Positions 1 to 4,614 of a DNA stretch of 6,412 bases are shown here, piece by piece. The notes under the pieces are model-generated. The model saw only the letters and a program-made list of their open reading frames with translations. It was not told where the DNA came from and did not search any database. How positions within the stretch are numbered: the first letter of the stretch is position 1; every line of letters begins with the position of its first letter. Source of the DNA: Chloroflexota bacterium (GTDB taxonomy: Bacteria > Chloroflexota > Dehalococcoidia > SM23-28-2 > RBG-16-64-32); assembly GCA_016190405.1 (NCBI GenBank), contig JACPQO010000118.1, positions 1 to 6,412 on the forward strand, read 5' to 3'. The position numbers and the translations under genes are program-made.

Positions 1-709
1 CCCCCAGCAGCGCCCCCATCCCCAGCCCTTCCATCTGCTTCCGCTCCAGGACCTGGCCCTCCAGGCCGGCTTCCGCGGCCAGAGCGGCCGCTCGCTCGGC
101 GAAGGCGGCGGGGGTCAGCACGTTGGCCGGCTCGTTGACCATGTCGCGGGCGTGGTTCGTTGCTTGGCCCAGGACCTGCCCCCGCTCGACGCCGCGGCGG
201 ATCGCTGCCAGCTTCTTCTCGTCGAACTCCACGATGGAGAGGCTCTCGATCTCCTTCTCCTGGTCCTCGTTGTGCTTGTGCCGCCGGAAGCGATAGCCGC
301 CCATGACGGCGCCCTCGGCGATGGCCTGGGCGCAGGCTGCGGCCTCCAGGCCGGCGATGCCCGCTCCGTGGACGATGGTGGCGGCCCTGGTAGCGCCGGC
401 GCGGCGCAGGCGCCGCAGGGCCGCGCCGGTCAGGTCGCGGATGGTGTTCAGACTAAAGTCGGCCGGCTTGCCGAGGCCAGCGATCAGCACGCGGGGCGAG
501 GGAAGGCGGTCCAGGGTGTGGATGATGGTGAGCTCGTCCTTCTTGCCCTTTATCTCGCCCTCGGCGATGAGCTGGCTGATGCCGCCGCCCAGGGCCTTGT
601 CCACGGCGCCGGTGGCGCCGCCGGGGCTGCGCACCCCCTCGAACAGGTTGACGATGATCGCCTTGGCCGGGTGCTGGGCGATATCGCCGGCTTCGACTTT
701 GATCTCCAC
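1..709 (-). CDS. pepA: Leucyl aminopeptidase, M17 family (3' end beyond window)
   Basis: This is the N-terminal part of a cytosolic M17 metallo-aminopeptidase, which removes N-terminal residues from peptides during protein turnover; the family is usually a hexamer with two metal ions. The 236 codons visible cover the N-terminal macrodomain-like region and the linker. Family signatures seen are IIVNLFEGV near residue 20, PGGATGAVDKALGGGIS near 32-48, HGAGIAGLEAAACAQAIAEG, YRFRRHK, then NEPANVLTP at 192-200, and MGALLG at the window edge, where family members continue with V-GQGS. The metal-binding and catalytic residues lie in the C-terminal domain and are not in this window. The start is GTG at 709-707, chosen because AAGGAG lies 6 nt upstream and homology begins at once. 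There is no stop codon in the visible part, so it reads as intact. It is transcribed divergently from the PAP2 gene. The family call is secure; the exact substrate is unknown. Confidence 0.93.
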   Translation of the reverse strand, partial: MEIKVEAGDIAQHPAKAIIVNLFEGVRSPGGATGAVDKALGGGISQLIAEGEIKGKKDELTIIHTLDRLPSPRVLIAGLGKPADFSLNTIRDLTGAALRRLRRAGATRAATIVHGAGIAGLEAAACAQAIAEGAVMGGYRFRRHKHNEDQEKEIESLSIVEFDEKKLAAIRRGVERGQVLGQATNHARDMVNEPANVLTPAAFAERAAALAAEAGLEGQVLERKQMEGLGMGALLG

Positions 710-715
710 GGCCTG

Positions 716-721
716 CTCCTT
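716..721 (-). promoter_or_regulatory. Ribosome binding site of the aminopeptidase gene
   Basis: AAGGAG on the minus strand lies 6 nt before GTG 709-707. It decides the start, because no other start codon in this frame nearby has such a site. Confidence 0.75.
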
Positions 722-781
722 GTCCTGCTACCTTTCAAGAAAAGTCAGGGATGACGAATAATGCGGCGATGATGCAGCGCC

Positions 782-811
782 ATAATAGCGAGGTCGGCGG
801 CTGACGGTCAA
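782..811 (-). promoter_or_regulatory. Sigma70-type promoter for the aminopeptidase gene
   Basis: Read on the minus strand, TTGACC (806-811, 5/6 of the -35 consensus) and TATTAT (782-787, 5/6 of the -10 consensus) are separated by 18 bp. Transcription would start near 775, giving a leader of about 65 nt before the GTG at 709. The -35 lies inside a CTGACGG/CCGTCAG inverted repeat, so a repressor or activator may bind there. This is predicted from hexamers and spacing only. Confidence 0.6.
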
Positions 812-844
812 AGGGGGGGCCGTCAGCGGCGGCGGTGCCGTCAG
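800..844. repeat. Three CCGTCAG heptamers, possible operator
   Basis: GCTGACGG at 800-807 pairs perfectly with CCGTCAGC at 820-827 (8-bp arms, 12-nt spacer that includes seven G). A further direct copy, CCGTCAG, lies at 838-844, exactly 18 bp after the second. The first arm overlaps the -35 hexamer of the leftward aminopeptidase promoter. The block lies between two divergent genes, where regulatory sites are expected. A protein-binding role is inference; a structured leader is excluded for the leftward gene because the repeat lies upstream of the predicted transcript start. Confidence 0.45.
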
Positions 845-867
845 GGGCGCGTAGGTCGGCGCTTCTC

Positions 868-876
868 TGTTATCAT
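868..876 (+). promoter_or_regulatory. Extended -10 promoter element for the PAP2 gene
   Basis: TGTTATCAT fits the extended -10 pattern TG-N-TATAAT with one mismatch (TATCAT at 871-876). No convincing -35 lies 16-18 bp upstream, which extended -10 promoters can tolerate. Predicted initiation at about 883-885 coincides with GTG 885, so the transcript may be leaderless or nearly so. The GC-rich surroundings make the AT-rich element stand out, but it is unproven. Confidence 0.4.
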
Positions 877-884
877 TGCTTCCC

Positions 885-1796
885 GTGAGGGAGGGAGCCC
901 GTGCGTCCGGCCCAGTGCGGCTGTGGAAGCGCATAACCGCGCCCTTCAGCCGTCGCGATCTCTTCGAGGCGCTGGTGGTGGGCGTGGCCTTCCTCCTCTA
1001 CTTCGCCGTCCGCGGCGCCGTGATCGATCGGCCGGAGACCGCCTACTGGCACGCCCGCGACGTCCTCGACCTCCAGCGCAGGCTGGGCTTCTTCTGGGAG
1101 GACGACCTGAACGGCTGGGTCAAGGACCGGCTGTTCTGGGCCCAGACGATGAACATCATCTACTTCTGGCTGCACTTCCCGCTCATCATCGCCTATGGAA
1201 TCTTCCTCTACTTCTTCCGGCGCCCCAAGTACACCTTCATGCGCGACGCCTTCCTGGCCTCGGGCGCCATCGCGCTCATCATCTACTGGAGCTACCCGGT
1301 GGCGCCGCCGCGGGAGCTGCCCGGCCTGGCCGCCCGCTTCGATGTTGACGCGCCGACGTACATCCGCGGCTTCCTGGACACCATGCGGGAGTACCTGGGC
1401 TACGCCTACGATACCCAGTCCACGCGCACCTTCGTGAACCCCTACGCGGCCATGCCCAGCCTGCACTTCGGCTGGGACCTGCTGCTGGGCATCGGCATCG
1501 TGTGGGCCTTCTGGCGGGAGCGCTGGATGTGGGTCATGCTGCCCATCGGCATCGCGCTGCCGGTAATGCAGATCTTCTCCATCACCATGACGGCCAACCA
1601 TTTCCTCCTGGATGCCGCCGCCGGGGCAGCAGTGGGCCTGCTGGGGTTCCCGGTGGCCATTGCCCTGCACCGCTGGGGCTACCCCTGGCTGGGACGCCTC
1701 CTGAGGAGAGTCCCCCTGCCGGGTCTCAGGCGCTTGCTCGCGGCCCCCGAGGAGGCGAAGAGCGACAAGAAGACGGGGCTGGCCTCTGGCCCCTAG
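885..1796 (+). CDS. PAP2-superfamily integral membrane protein (PAP2_3 / Aur1-Ipt1-like)
   Basis: This is a polytopic membrane protein of about 303 residues, in the PAP2-related group that contains phosphatidic-acid-phosphatase-like and inositol-phosphotransferase-like enzymes. With residue 1 at GTG 885, about six hydrophobic segments lie near 26-47, 89-111, 121-139, 197-211, 215-233 and 238-261. Signature motifs are YPVAPPRE (137-144), PSLHFGW (191-197, His194) and NHFLLDAAAG (238-247, His239 and Asp243). His194 and His239/Asp243 match the nucleophile and the His-Asp pair of the superfamily, so it should be catalytically competent on a phospho-substrate at the membrane. The substrate (lipid phosphate, or headgroup transfer) cannot be told. 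The start is uncertain: TTG 876, GTG 885 and GTG 915 are all in frame and none has a well-spaced ribosome site. I prefer GTG 885 because an extended -10 lies just upstream. The C-terminus is a basic, polar cytoplasmic-type tail. It ends in TAG inside a duplicated 19-bp sequence. Confidence 0.82.
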   Translation: MREGARASGPVRLWKRITAPFSRRDLFEALVVGVAFLLYFAVRGAVIDRPETAYWHARDVLDLQRRLGFFWEDDLNGWVKDRLFWAQTMNIIYFWLHFPLIIAYGIFLYFFRRPKYTFMRDAFLASGAIALIIYWSYPVAPPRELPGLAARFDVDAPTYIRGFLDTMREYLGYAYDTQSTRTFVNPYAAMPSLHFGWDLLLGIGIVWAFWRERWMWVMLPIGIALPVMQIFSITMTANHFLLDAAAGAAVGLLGFPVAIALHRWGYPWLGRLLRRVPLPGLRRLLAAPEEAKSDKKTGLASGP

Positions 1797-1808
1797 GGCG
1801 GCGCGGCC
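1790..1808. repeat. Left copy of 19-bp direct repeat flanking the intergenic block
   Basis: CCCCTAGGGCGGCGCGGCC here matches CCCCAAGGGCGGCGCGGCC at 2063-2081 in 18 of 19 positions, with a perfect core of 14 bp. This copy contains the TAG stop of the PAP2 gene. The pair brackets the repeat-rich intergenic region exactly, which suggests a target duplication. Confidence 0.75.
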
Positions 1809-1809
1809 C

Positions 1810-1845
1810 TCACCCCCGGGCCTCCCGCGAGCGGGAGAGGGGTGA
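1810..1845. repeat. GC-rich imperfect palindrome (REP-like), possible terminator
   Basis: Outer arms TCACCCC (1810-1816) and GGGGTGA (1839-1845) enclose an inner stem CTCCCG/CGGGAG (1822-1827, 1832-1837) with a CGAG loop. This CCCTCACCCC...GGGAGAGGGGTGA layout resembles dispersed intergenic palindromes known from many GC-rich genomes. It begins 14 nt after the PAP2 stop and could stop transcription, but there is no T-run after the stem on either strand. Confidence 0.6.
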
Positions 1846-1856
1846 CCGGAGGCCTG

Positions 1857-1881
1857 CCCTGAGCGCAGCCGAAGGATCGGC
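1857..1881. repeat. Short dispersed-repeat-like sequence with small hairpin
   Basis: CCCTGAGCGCAGCCGAAGG resembles the widespread intergenic CCCTGAGC-N-GTCGAAGG type of repeat; that resemblance is from memory, not a search. It ends in a small hairpin, GCCGA (1868-1872), loop AGGA, TCGGC (1877-1881). Whether it is present elsewhere in this genome cannot be seen from one copy. Confidence 0.4.
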
Positions 1882-1931
1882 GGCTTCGATTAAGGGAGCC
1901 GCGCACTTATGGTCATGAACTTGATGCATCC

Positions 1932-1951
1932 CCGCCGACTGAAGTCGGCGG
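1932..1951. repeat. Perfect hairpin 1 of the palindromic element
   Basis: CCGCCGACTGAAGTCGGCGG forms an 8-bp perfect stem with a TGAA loop. It shares layout (8-bp GC stem, four-base loop, CCG...CGG ends) with the hairpin 36 bp downstream, although the stem bases differ. Confidence 0.8.
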
Positions 1952-1967
1952 CTCCCGAAAAGTCGAG

Positions 1968-1987
1968 CCGCGCACTTGAGTGCGCGG
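1968..1987. repeat. Perfect hairpin 2 of the palindromic element
   Basis: CCGCGCACTTGAGTGCGCGG forms an 8-bp perfect stem with a TTGA loop. Its left arm plus preceding GAG is repeated directly at 1896-1908, where the right arm of the hairpin is missing. Confidence 0.8.
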
Positions 1988-2062
1988 GGTCCGATTAATG
2001 CCAATCCCGTGGCGGTTCGCCAAGTTATTTTGCTCATGACCAACAGTGCGTGGGGTATGAAT

Positions 2063-2081
2063 CCCCAAGGGCGGCGCGGCC
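2063..2081. repeat. Right copy of 19-bp direct repeat flanking the intergenic block
   Basis: CCCCAAGGGCGGCGCGGCC repeats the sequence at 1790-1808 with one mismatch. Its last base is the first base of CTA (2081-2083), the complement of the TAG stop of the leftward gene. If one copy plus the material between is removed, the two convergent genes would have stop codons only about 11 bp apart. Confidence 0.75.
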
Positions 2082-2410
2082 TAGTTCCAGTGGTGGTACG
2101 CGGGCAGCGGCCCCAGCACGGCGTACACCTCCACCGTCAGGTCGCTGACGTGGGGAAGCCAGCGCTCCCAGTCCTGGCGGGCTTGGTTGGCCTCCGCGCT
2201 GGCGAAGGCCGCCTGGATAGAGGCGTTATCCGCGATCTCGTAGATGGCTGTCCAGTTGATCCCCGAACGGTGGCAGTTGGAGCGATACGCCTGCACGATG
2301 CCCGGGATGGCCATCACGTGGGCCAGGTGTACCTCCTCGTACCAGCGACGGAACTCGTCGATCACCCCCGGCTCGATGCTGGCGCGGACGACCAGATAGG
2401 GCCTGGCCAA
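2081..2410 (-). CDS. Small dimeric alpha/beta-barrel protein (EthD/DUF4286-like)
   Basis: This is a 109-residue soluble protein with the beta-alpha-beta layout of dimeric ferredoxin-like barrel proteins. The first strand is YLVVRASIEP. A helix follows with RRWYEEVHLAHVMAIPGIVQ at 21-40, then WTAIYEIA (53-60), a helix around 63-79, and a closing strand LTVEVYAVLGP (91-101). The WY-E-H-x-x-H-V-x-x-IPG pattern is typical of EthD/DUF4286-like families, which include small monooxygenase-like or ligand-binding proteins, so a specific reaction cannot be assigned. His28, His31 and Trp23 are the conserved-looking polar positions. The start is TTG 2410-2408: GAGGGG lies 8 nt upstream, inside the end of the preceding gene, and the first strand begins at once. 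It is two bases after the stop of the lipoprotein gene, so it is very likely translationally coupled and the last gene of the operon. Confidence 0.78.
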   Translation of the reverse strand: MARPYLVVRASIEPGVIDEFRRWYEEVHLAHVMAIPGIVQAYRSNCHRSGINWTAIYEIADNASIQAAFASAEANQARQDWERWLPHVSDLTVEVYAVLGPLPAYHHWN

Positions 2411-2412
2411 GG

Positions 2413-2991
2413 CTAGAACCCCTCGGGGTTGAACTTCCGCTCGAAAGTGGTGATGAATAGCCGCACGCGCGCTTCATCGAACTCATCGAAGGCGTCCAGC
2501 GTGCGCCAGGCCGTCAGGGCGACGCGGTGCTCCATGGGCGAGTAGGAGGTCATCAGGACTTCCTTCTTCTGGCCCACGAACTCCTGCACGATGGCCGCCA
2601 GCCGGCCGCGCAGCTGCTGGCAAGCCGTGTCGTCCAGGGGCTGCGGCCCGCCCTGACAGTTGTACCAGACCACCACCCCGCCGTGCTCCATGTTGTGCAC
2701 CGGCACCTCCTTGGGCAGCTCCAGGGACGAAACTCCCCAGGAGGCCGCCGACGGCGCGTGGGGCCCGGAAGTCGGCGGGTCGCTGTTGTAGCCGTCGTAG
2801 GTCTGGCCGGTCGTTAGATGGTCCCGTCCCTGGTCGGCGAAGGTCTGGACGGGGTAGGGGTAGCCGGACGGGACATCACCGTCGCTGGAGGAGCCGCCGC
2901 CGCAGGCCGCCAGGGTCAGCAGGGCGATGGCCGGGCCGAGCAGCAGCGACGCCCTCCAGAGGCCGGCGCGCCCGCCGGGAAGCCGCCTCAC
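2413..2991 (-). CDS. DUF3105 family lipoprotein
   Basis: This is a 192-residue secreted lipoprotein of unknown function. The N-terminus has arginines, a hydrophobic core (LLLGPAIALLTLA) and a lipobox LAAC with the acylated Cys at residue 30, then a Gly/Ser/Asp linker. The mature domain carries DUF3105 hallmarks: RDHLTTGQTYDGYNSDPPTSGPH (His58, PPTSGPH 72-78) and HNMEHGGVVVWYN (99-111). His58, His78, His99, Glu102 and His103 could form a metal site (inference). Cys112 and Cys124 are close enough for a disulfide. The frame stays open to 3141, but the real start is GTG 2991-2989. It overlaps the TGA of the upstream gene in the 4-nt GTGA arrangement, GGAG lies 7 nt upstream, and the signal peptide follows directly. 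The longer start would add about 50 residues of Pro/Arg/Gly shadow sequence before the signal. The overlap implies translational coupling to the DegV-kinase gene. Confidence 0.88.
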   Translation of the reverse strand: MRRLPGGRAGLWRASLLLGPAIALLTLAACGGGSSSDGDVPSGYPYPVQTFADQGRDHLTTGQTYDGYNSDPPTSGPHAPSAASWGVSSLELPKEVPVHNMEHGGVVVWYNCQGGPQPLDDTACQQLRGRLAAIVQEFVGQKKEVLMTSYSPMEHRVALTAWRTLDAFDEFDEARVRLFITTFERKFNPEGF

Positions 2992-4472
2992 ACCTGCACT
3001 CCGTGCAGCTCCTTCAGCAGCAGGGCCAGGGCCGGGCCGATGTCCTGGGAGGTGTCCACCACTATGTGGGGCCGTTCTATGGGTTCCGCCTGTTCGCGCA
3101 TGCGGGCGTACACCTCGGGGCCGGCCTCGGACTGGTCCCACGGGTTCTGCCGCCGCAGCCGCGCCTCCATGCGGCGTTCGACGACCTCTGGGGGTGCCTG
3201 CGCCTCCACGAGGAGCAGCTTCGCCCTCCGCCTGGCCGCCATGCGGTACAGGGGCCGCCGGTGCACCTCGCGCAGGTTGGTGGCGTCCAGCACCGCCGGG
3301 ATGCCCCTGGCCAGCAGGGAGTCCAGCAGGGCGTGGCAGGCGGCGAACAGGCGGGCGCTCTCATCGGCGCTGTGGGTGGGCCGTCGGAAGAGGGCTTTGC
3401 GCAGGGCGTCGCTCTCCAGGCGCGCCATCGGGTAGCGCCGGCAGAGCTCCCGTGTGAAGTGGGACTTGCCGCTGCCCGGCAGGCCGCTGACCACCACCAG
3501 GGCGGGGTTCTCCTGGGGCGCGGGGAGCGGGCCGAGCGATGCCTCCAGGGTGCTTTCGTCTTCCGCCAGGGCCGGCGGGTCCGCCGAGGCGTTGGGGGCG
3601 GCTGCCTGGGGCAGCTCGGCCTCTGAATAGAAGGCCAGGCCGATGAACCCCGGCCCGGTGTGGATCCCCATCACGCTGGTGAACTCCGTGACCAGCAGCT
3701 CCGCCGGGGCGAAACGCTGTCGCACCTGCTCGGCCAGCGCCTGAGCCTCGCCAGGGGCATCGGCGTGCATCACGGCCACGTGCAGGGGCGCCCCCGGGCG
3801 TAGCCGCGCCTGGAGGTGGCGAAGGAGCCGCTCCTCGGCCCTGGCCCTGGTGCGCGCCCGGCCGACTCCTCCCACCGTGCCCGCATCGGCGGCCAGGATG
3901 GGCTTGATCTGGAGCAGCGACGTGGCCCAATGCACGATCCAGGGTACGCGGCCGCTCTTGGCCAGGTAGCGCATCGTGTCCAGCGCGCCGATCAGGTGGG
4001 CCGCCGAGCCAACGGCCTCGGCGATGCGGGCGGCTTCCTCCAGGTCGGCGCCGGCTGCGGCGGCCCGCGCTGCGGCCAGCACGGCGAAGCCGTGGGCCAT
4101 GGCCAGCCCCTGGGTGTCCACCACGCGGATCGACAGTCCCGGCAGCTCCTGGACGGCCAGGTCTCTGGCGTTAACGGCGGAGCTGTAGGTGCCGCTGTAG
4201 GCGGACGGCAGCGTCAGGCAGAGGACAGCGCGCCCTCGCTCGGAGGCCTGGCGGAAGGCGGCCAGGAAAGCCCCGGGCGCCGGCGAGGTGGTCGTGGGGA
4301 AGCGGCGCGAGGCCCTGAGCTGCTCGTAGAAGTCGTGGCTGGAGAGGGTGCCATCGTAGTGCAGCTCGCCGTCGAACAGGAAGGCCAGGGGCACGATGAT
4401 TATGCGGTGCCGTTCGACGAGCTCCTTGGGCAGGCAAGCCGAGCTGTCGGCCACTAGCGCAACCTCAGTCAT
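2988..4472 (-). CDS. DegV-family protein fused to a C-terminal P-loop kinase domain
   Basis: This is a 494-residue two-domain protein. Residues 1-285 are a DegV domain, the fold of fatty-acid-binding FakB proteins. Visible motifs are VADSSACLP (7-15), TTTSPAPG (60-67), SGTYSSA (93-99), MRYLAKSGRV (167-176), LLQIKPIL (186-193) and HTGPGFIGLAFY (271-282). The Thr60-62, Ser93 and His271 positions correspond to residues that hold the fatty acid carboxylate in known FakBs. A Pro/Ala-rich linker (about 286-322) leads to a P-loop domain (323-494): Walker A GLPGSGKS (330-337), ESDALRKALF (353-362), VLDATNL (394-400) and APPEVVERR (426-434), as in AAA_33/polynucleotide-kinase-like ATP-binding proteins. 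FakB usually partners with FakA, a separate Dak-type kinase of different fold, so the fusion is noteworthy. The kinase substrate is unknown. No stop or frameshift separates the domains. Start ATG 4472-4470 is the only good one, yet has no Shine-Dalgarno; a short-leader mRNA is possible. It is the first gene of a three-gene operon. Confidence 0.9.
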   Translation of the reverse strand: MTEVALVADSSACLPKELVERHRIIIVPLAFLFDGELHYDGTLSSHDFYEQLRASRRFPTTTSPAPGAFLAAFRQASERGRAVLCLTLPSAYSGTYSSAVNARDLAVQELPGLSIRVVDTQGLAMAHGFAVLAAARAAAAGADLEEAARIAEAVGSAAHLIGALDTMRYLAKSGRVPWIVHWATSLLQIKPILAADAGTVGGVGRARTRARAEERLLRHLQARLRPGAPLHVAVMHADAPGEAQALAEQVRQRFAPAELLVTEFTSVMGIHTGPGFIGLAFYSEAELPQAAAPNASADPPALAEDESTLEASLGPLPAPQENPALVVVSGLPGSGKSHFTRELCRRYPMARLESDALRKALFRRPTHSADESARLFAACHALLDSLLARGIPAVLDATNLREVHRRPLYRMAARRRAKLLLVEAQAPPEVVERRMEARLRRQNPWDQSEAGPEVYARMREQAEPIERPHIVVDTSQDIGPALALLLKELHGVQV

Positions 4473-4485
4473 GAGAAGGGCCCGG

Positions 4486-4514
4486 ATAATGACAAGGGGA
4501 CATATTACTGTCCC
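4486..4514 (-). promoter_or_regulatory. Candidate promoter for the DegV-kinase operon
   Basis: On the minus strand, GGGACA (4509-4514, 4/6 of -35) and CATTAT (4486-4491, 4/6 of -10) are 17 bp apart. Initiation near 4479 would leave only about 7 nt before ATG 4472, which agrees with the lack of a ribosome binding site. A second possible -10, TATACT, lies at 4522-4527 on this strand but lacks a -35. Modest matches, so tentative. Confidence 0.35.
4497..4514. promoter_or_regulatory. Palindrome GGGACA-N6-TGTCCC, operator-like
   Basis: GGGACATATTACTGTCCC has perfect 6-bp arms around an AT-rich 6-bp centre, as dimeric regulators often bind. It covers the -35 and most of the spacer of the proposed leftward promoter, and lies about 25 bp upstream of the rpsO -35. 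The factor is unknown. Confidence 0.45.
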
Positions 4515-4538
4515 AGGGGCCAGTATACCCTGCCCTCA

Positions 4539-4568
4539 TTGCCGCCGCCAGGGATGCTATGCTATACT
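4539..4568 (+). promoter_or_regulatory. Promoter of rpsO-pnp
   Basis: The -10 is TATACT (4563-4568, 5/6) preceded by TG at the extended -10 position (4560-4561). The -35 candidate TTGCCG (4539-4544, 3/6) is 18 bp upstream. Transcription would begin near 4575, giving a leader of about 40 nt to the rpsO ATG that starts almost at GAAGGAG. Confidence 0.55.
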
Positions 4569-4594
4569 CGCTGCGAAGGAGTAAGAGAAAGGGC

Positions 4595-4612
4595 ATGAGG
4601 CTGGCCGCGTAA
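4595..4612 (+). other. Five-codon mini-ORF in the rpsO leader
   Basis: ATG AGG CTG GCC GCG TAA encodes MRLAA. It ends two bases before the rpsO ATG (TAA-GG-ATG). GAAGGAG (4575-4581) lies 13 nt before its ATG and AAAGGG (4588-4593) 1 nt before, so it is nearer to purine-rich ribosome sites than rpsO itself. It may be a leader peptide that lets ribosomes restart at rpsO, or chance. Confidence 0.3.
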
Positions 4613-4614
4613 GG

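Larger units (their letters stand above)
1896..2067. mobile_element. Putative non-autonomous palindromic element (MITE/REP-like)
   Basis: No gene lies here. CGCACTTATGGTCATGA (1902-1918) is matched in inverted orientation by TCATGACCAACAGTGCG (2034-2050), 15 of 17 pairs. Between these arms are two perfect 8-bp-stem hairpins (1932-1951 and 1968-1987). GAGCCGCGCACTT occurs directly at 1896-1908 and again at 1965-1977. A further short inverted pair TGGGG/CCCCA (2051-2055, 2063-2067) closes the right side. Inverted ends with internal hairpins and no coding capacity fit a small element mobilised in trans, perhaps by an IS200/IS605-type or REP-associated transposase. That assignment is inference, and no such enzyme is in the window. 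The element's limits may extend left to 1809 if the flanking direct repeats are the true target duplication. Confidence 0.5.

Noticed and set aside
152..761. Long + strand open frames (200 and 152 residues) opposite the aminopeptidase
   Set aside because: They are shadows of the minus-strand M17 gene: low-complexity Ala/Gly/Leu or Arg/Pro composition, no recognisable family, while the opposite frame matches M17 motifs throughout.
873..1670. 265-residue minus-strand open frame opposite the PAP2 gene
   Set aside because: Composition is Gly/Glu/His/Gln-rich with no membrane or domain pattern, while the + frame has PAP2 motifs and six helices.
1921..1925. TTGAT as an IS200/IS605 target motif
   Set aside because: A five-base match is expected often by chance and no tnpA/tnpB or defined element end is adjacent.
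1932..1987. Minimal CRISPR array from the two hairpins
   Set aside because: Only two units, with different stem sequences and a 16-bp gap; no repeat-spacer regularity and no cas genes.
1502..2043. Open frames crossing the PAP2 end and the intergenic repeats on both strands
   Set aside because: They run through palindromic repeats and have no ribosome site or family resemblance.
2051..2067. Rho-independent terminator of the leftward operon
   Set aside because: The TGGGG/CCCCA stem is only 5 bp with a 7-nt loop and there is no T-run after it on the minus strand; kept only as part of the repeat element.
2992..3141. N-terminal extension of the DUF3105 gene to 3141
   Set aside because: The added residues are Pro/Arg/Gly shadow sequence of the DegV-kinase gene and would place 50 residues before a standard lipoprotein signal; GTG 2991 has a ribosome site and a 4-nt overlap.
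2927..4457. Several + strand open frames of 176-213 residues opposite the DegV-kinase gene
   Set aside because: GC-driven antisense frames without family motifs or ribosome sites; the minus frame has uninterrupted DegV and P-loop motifs.
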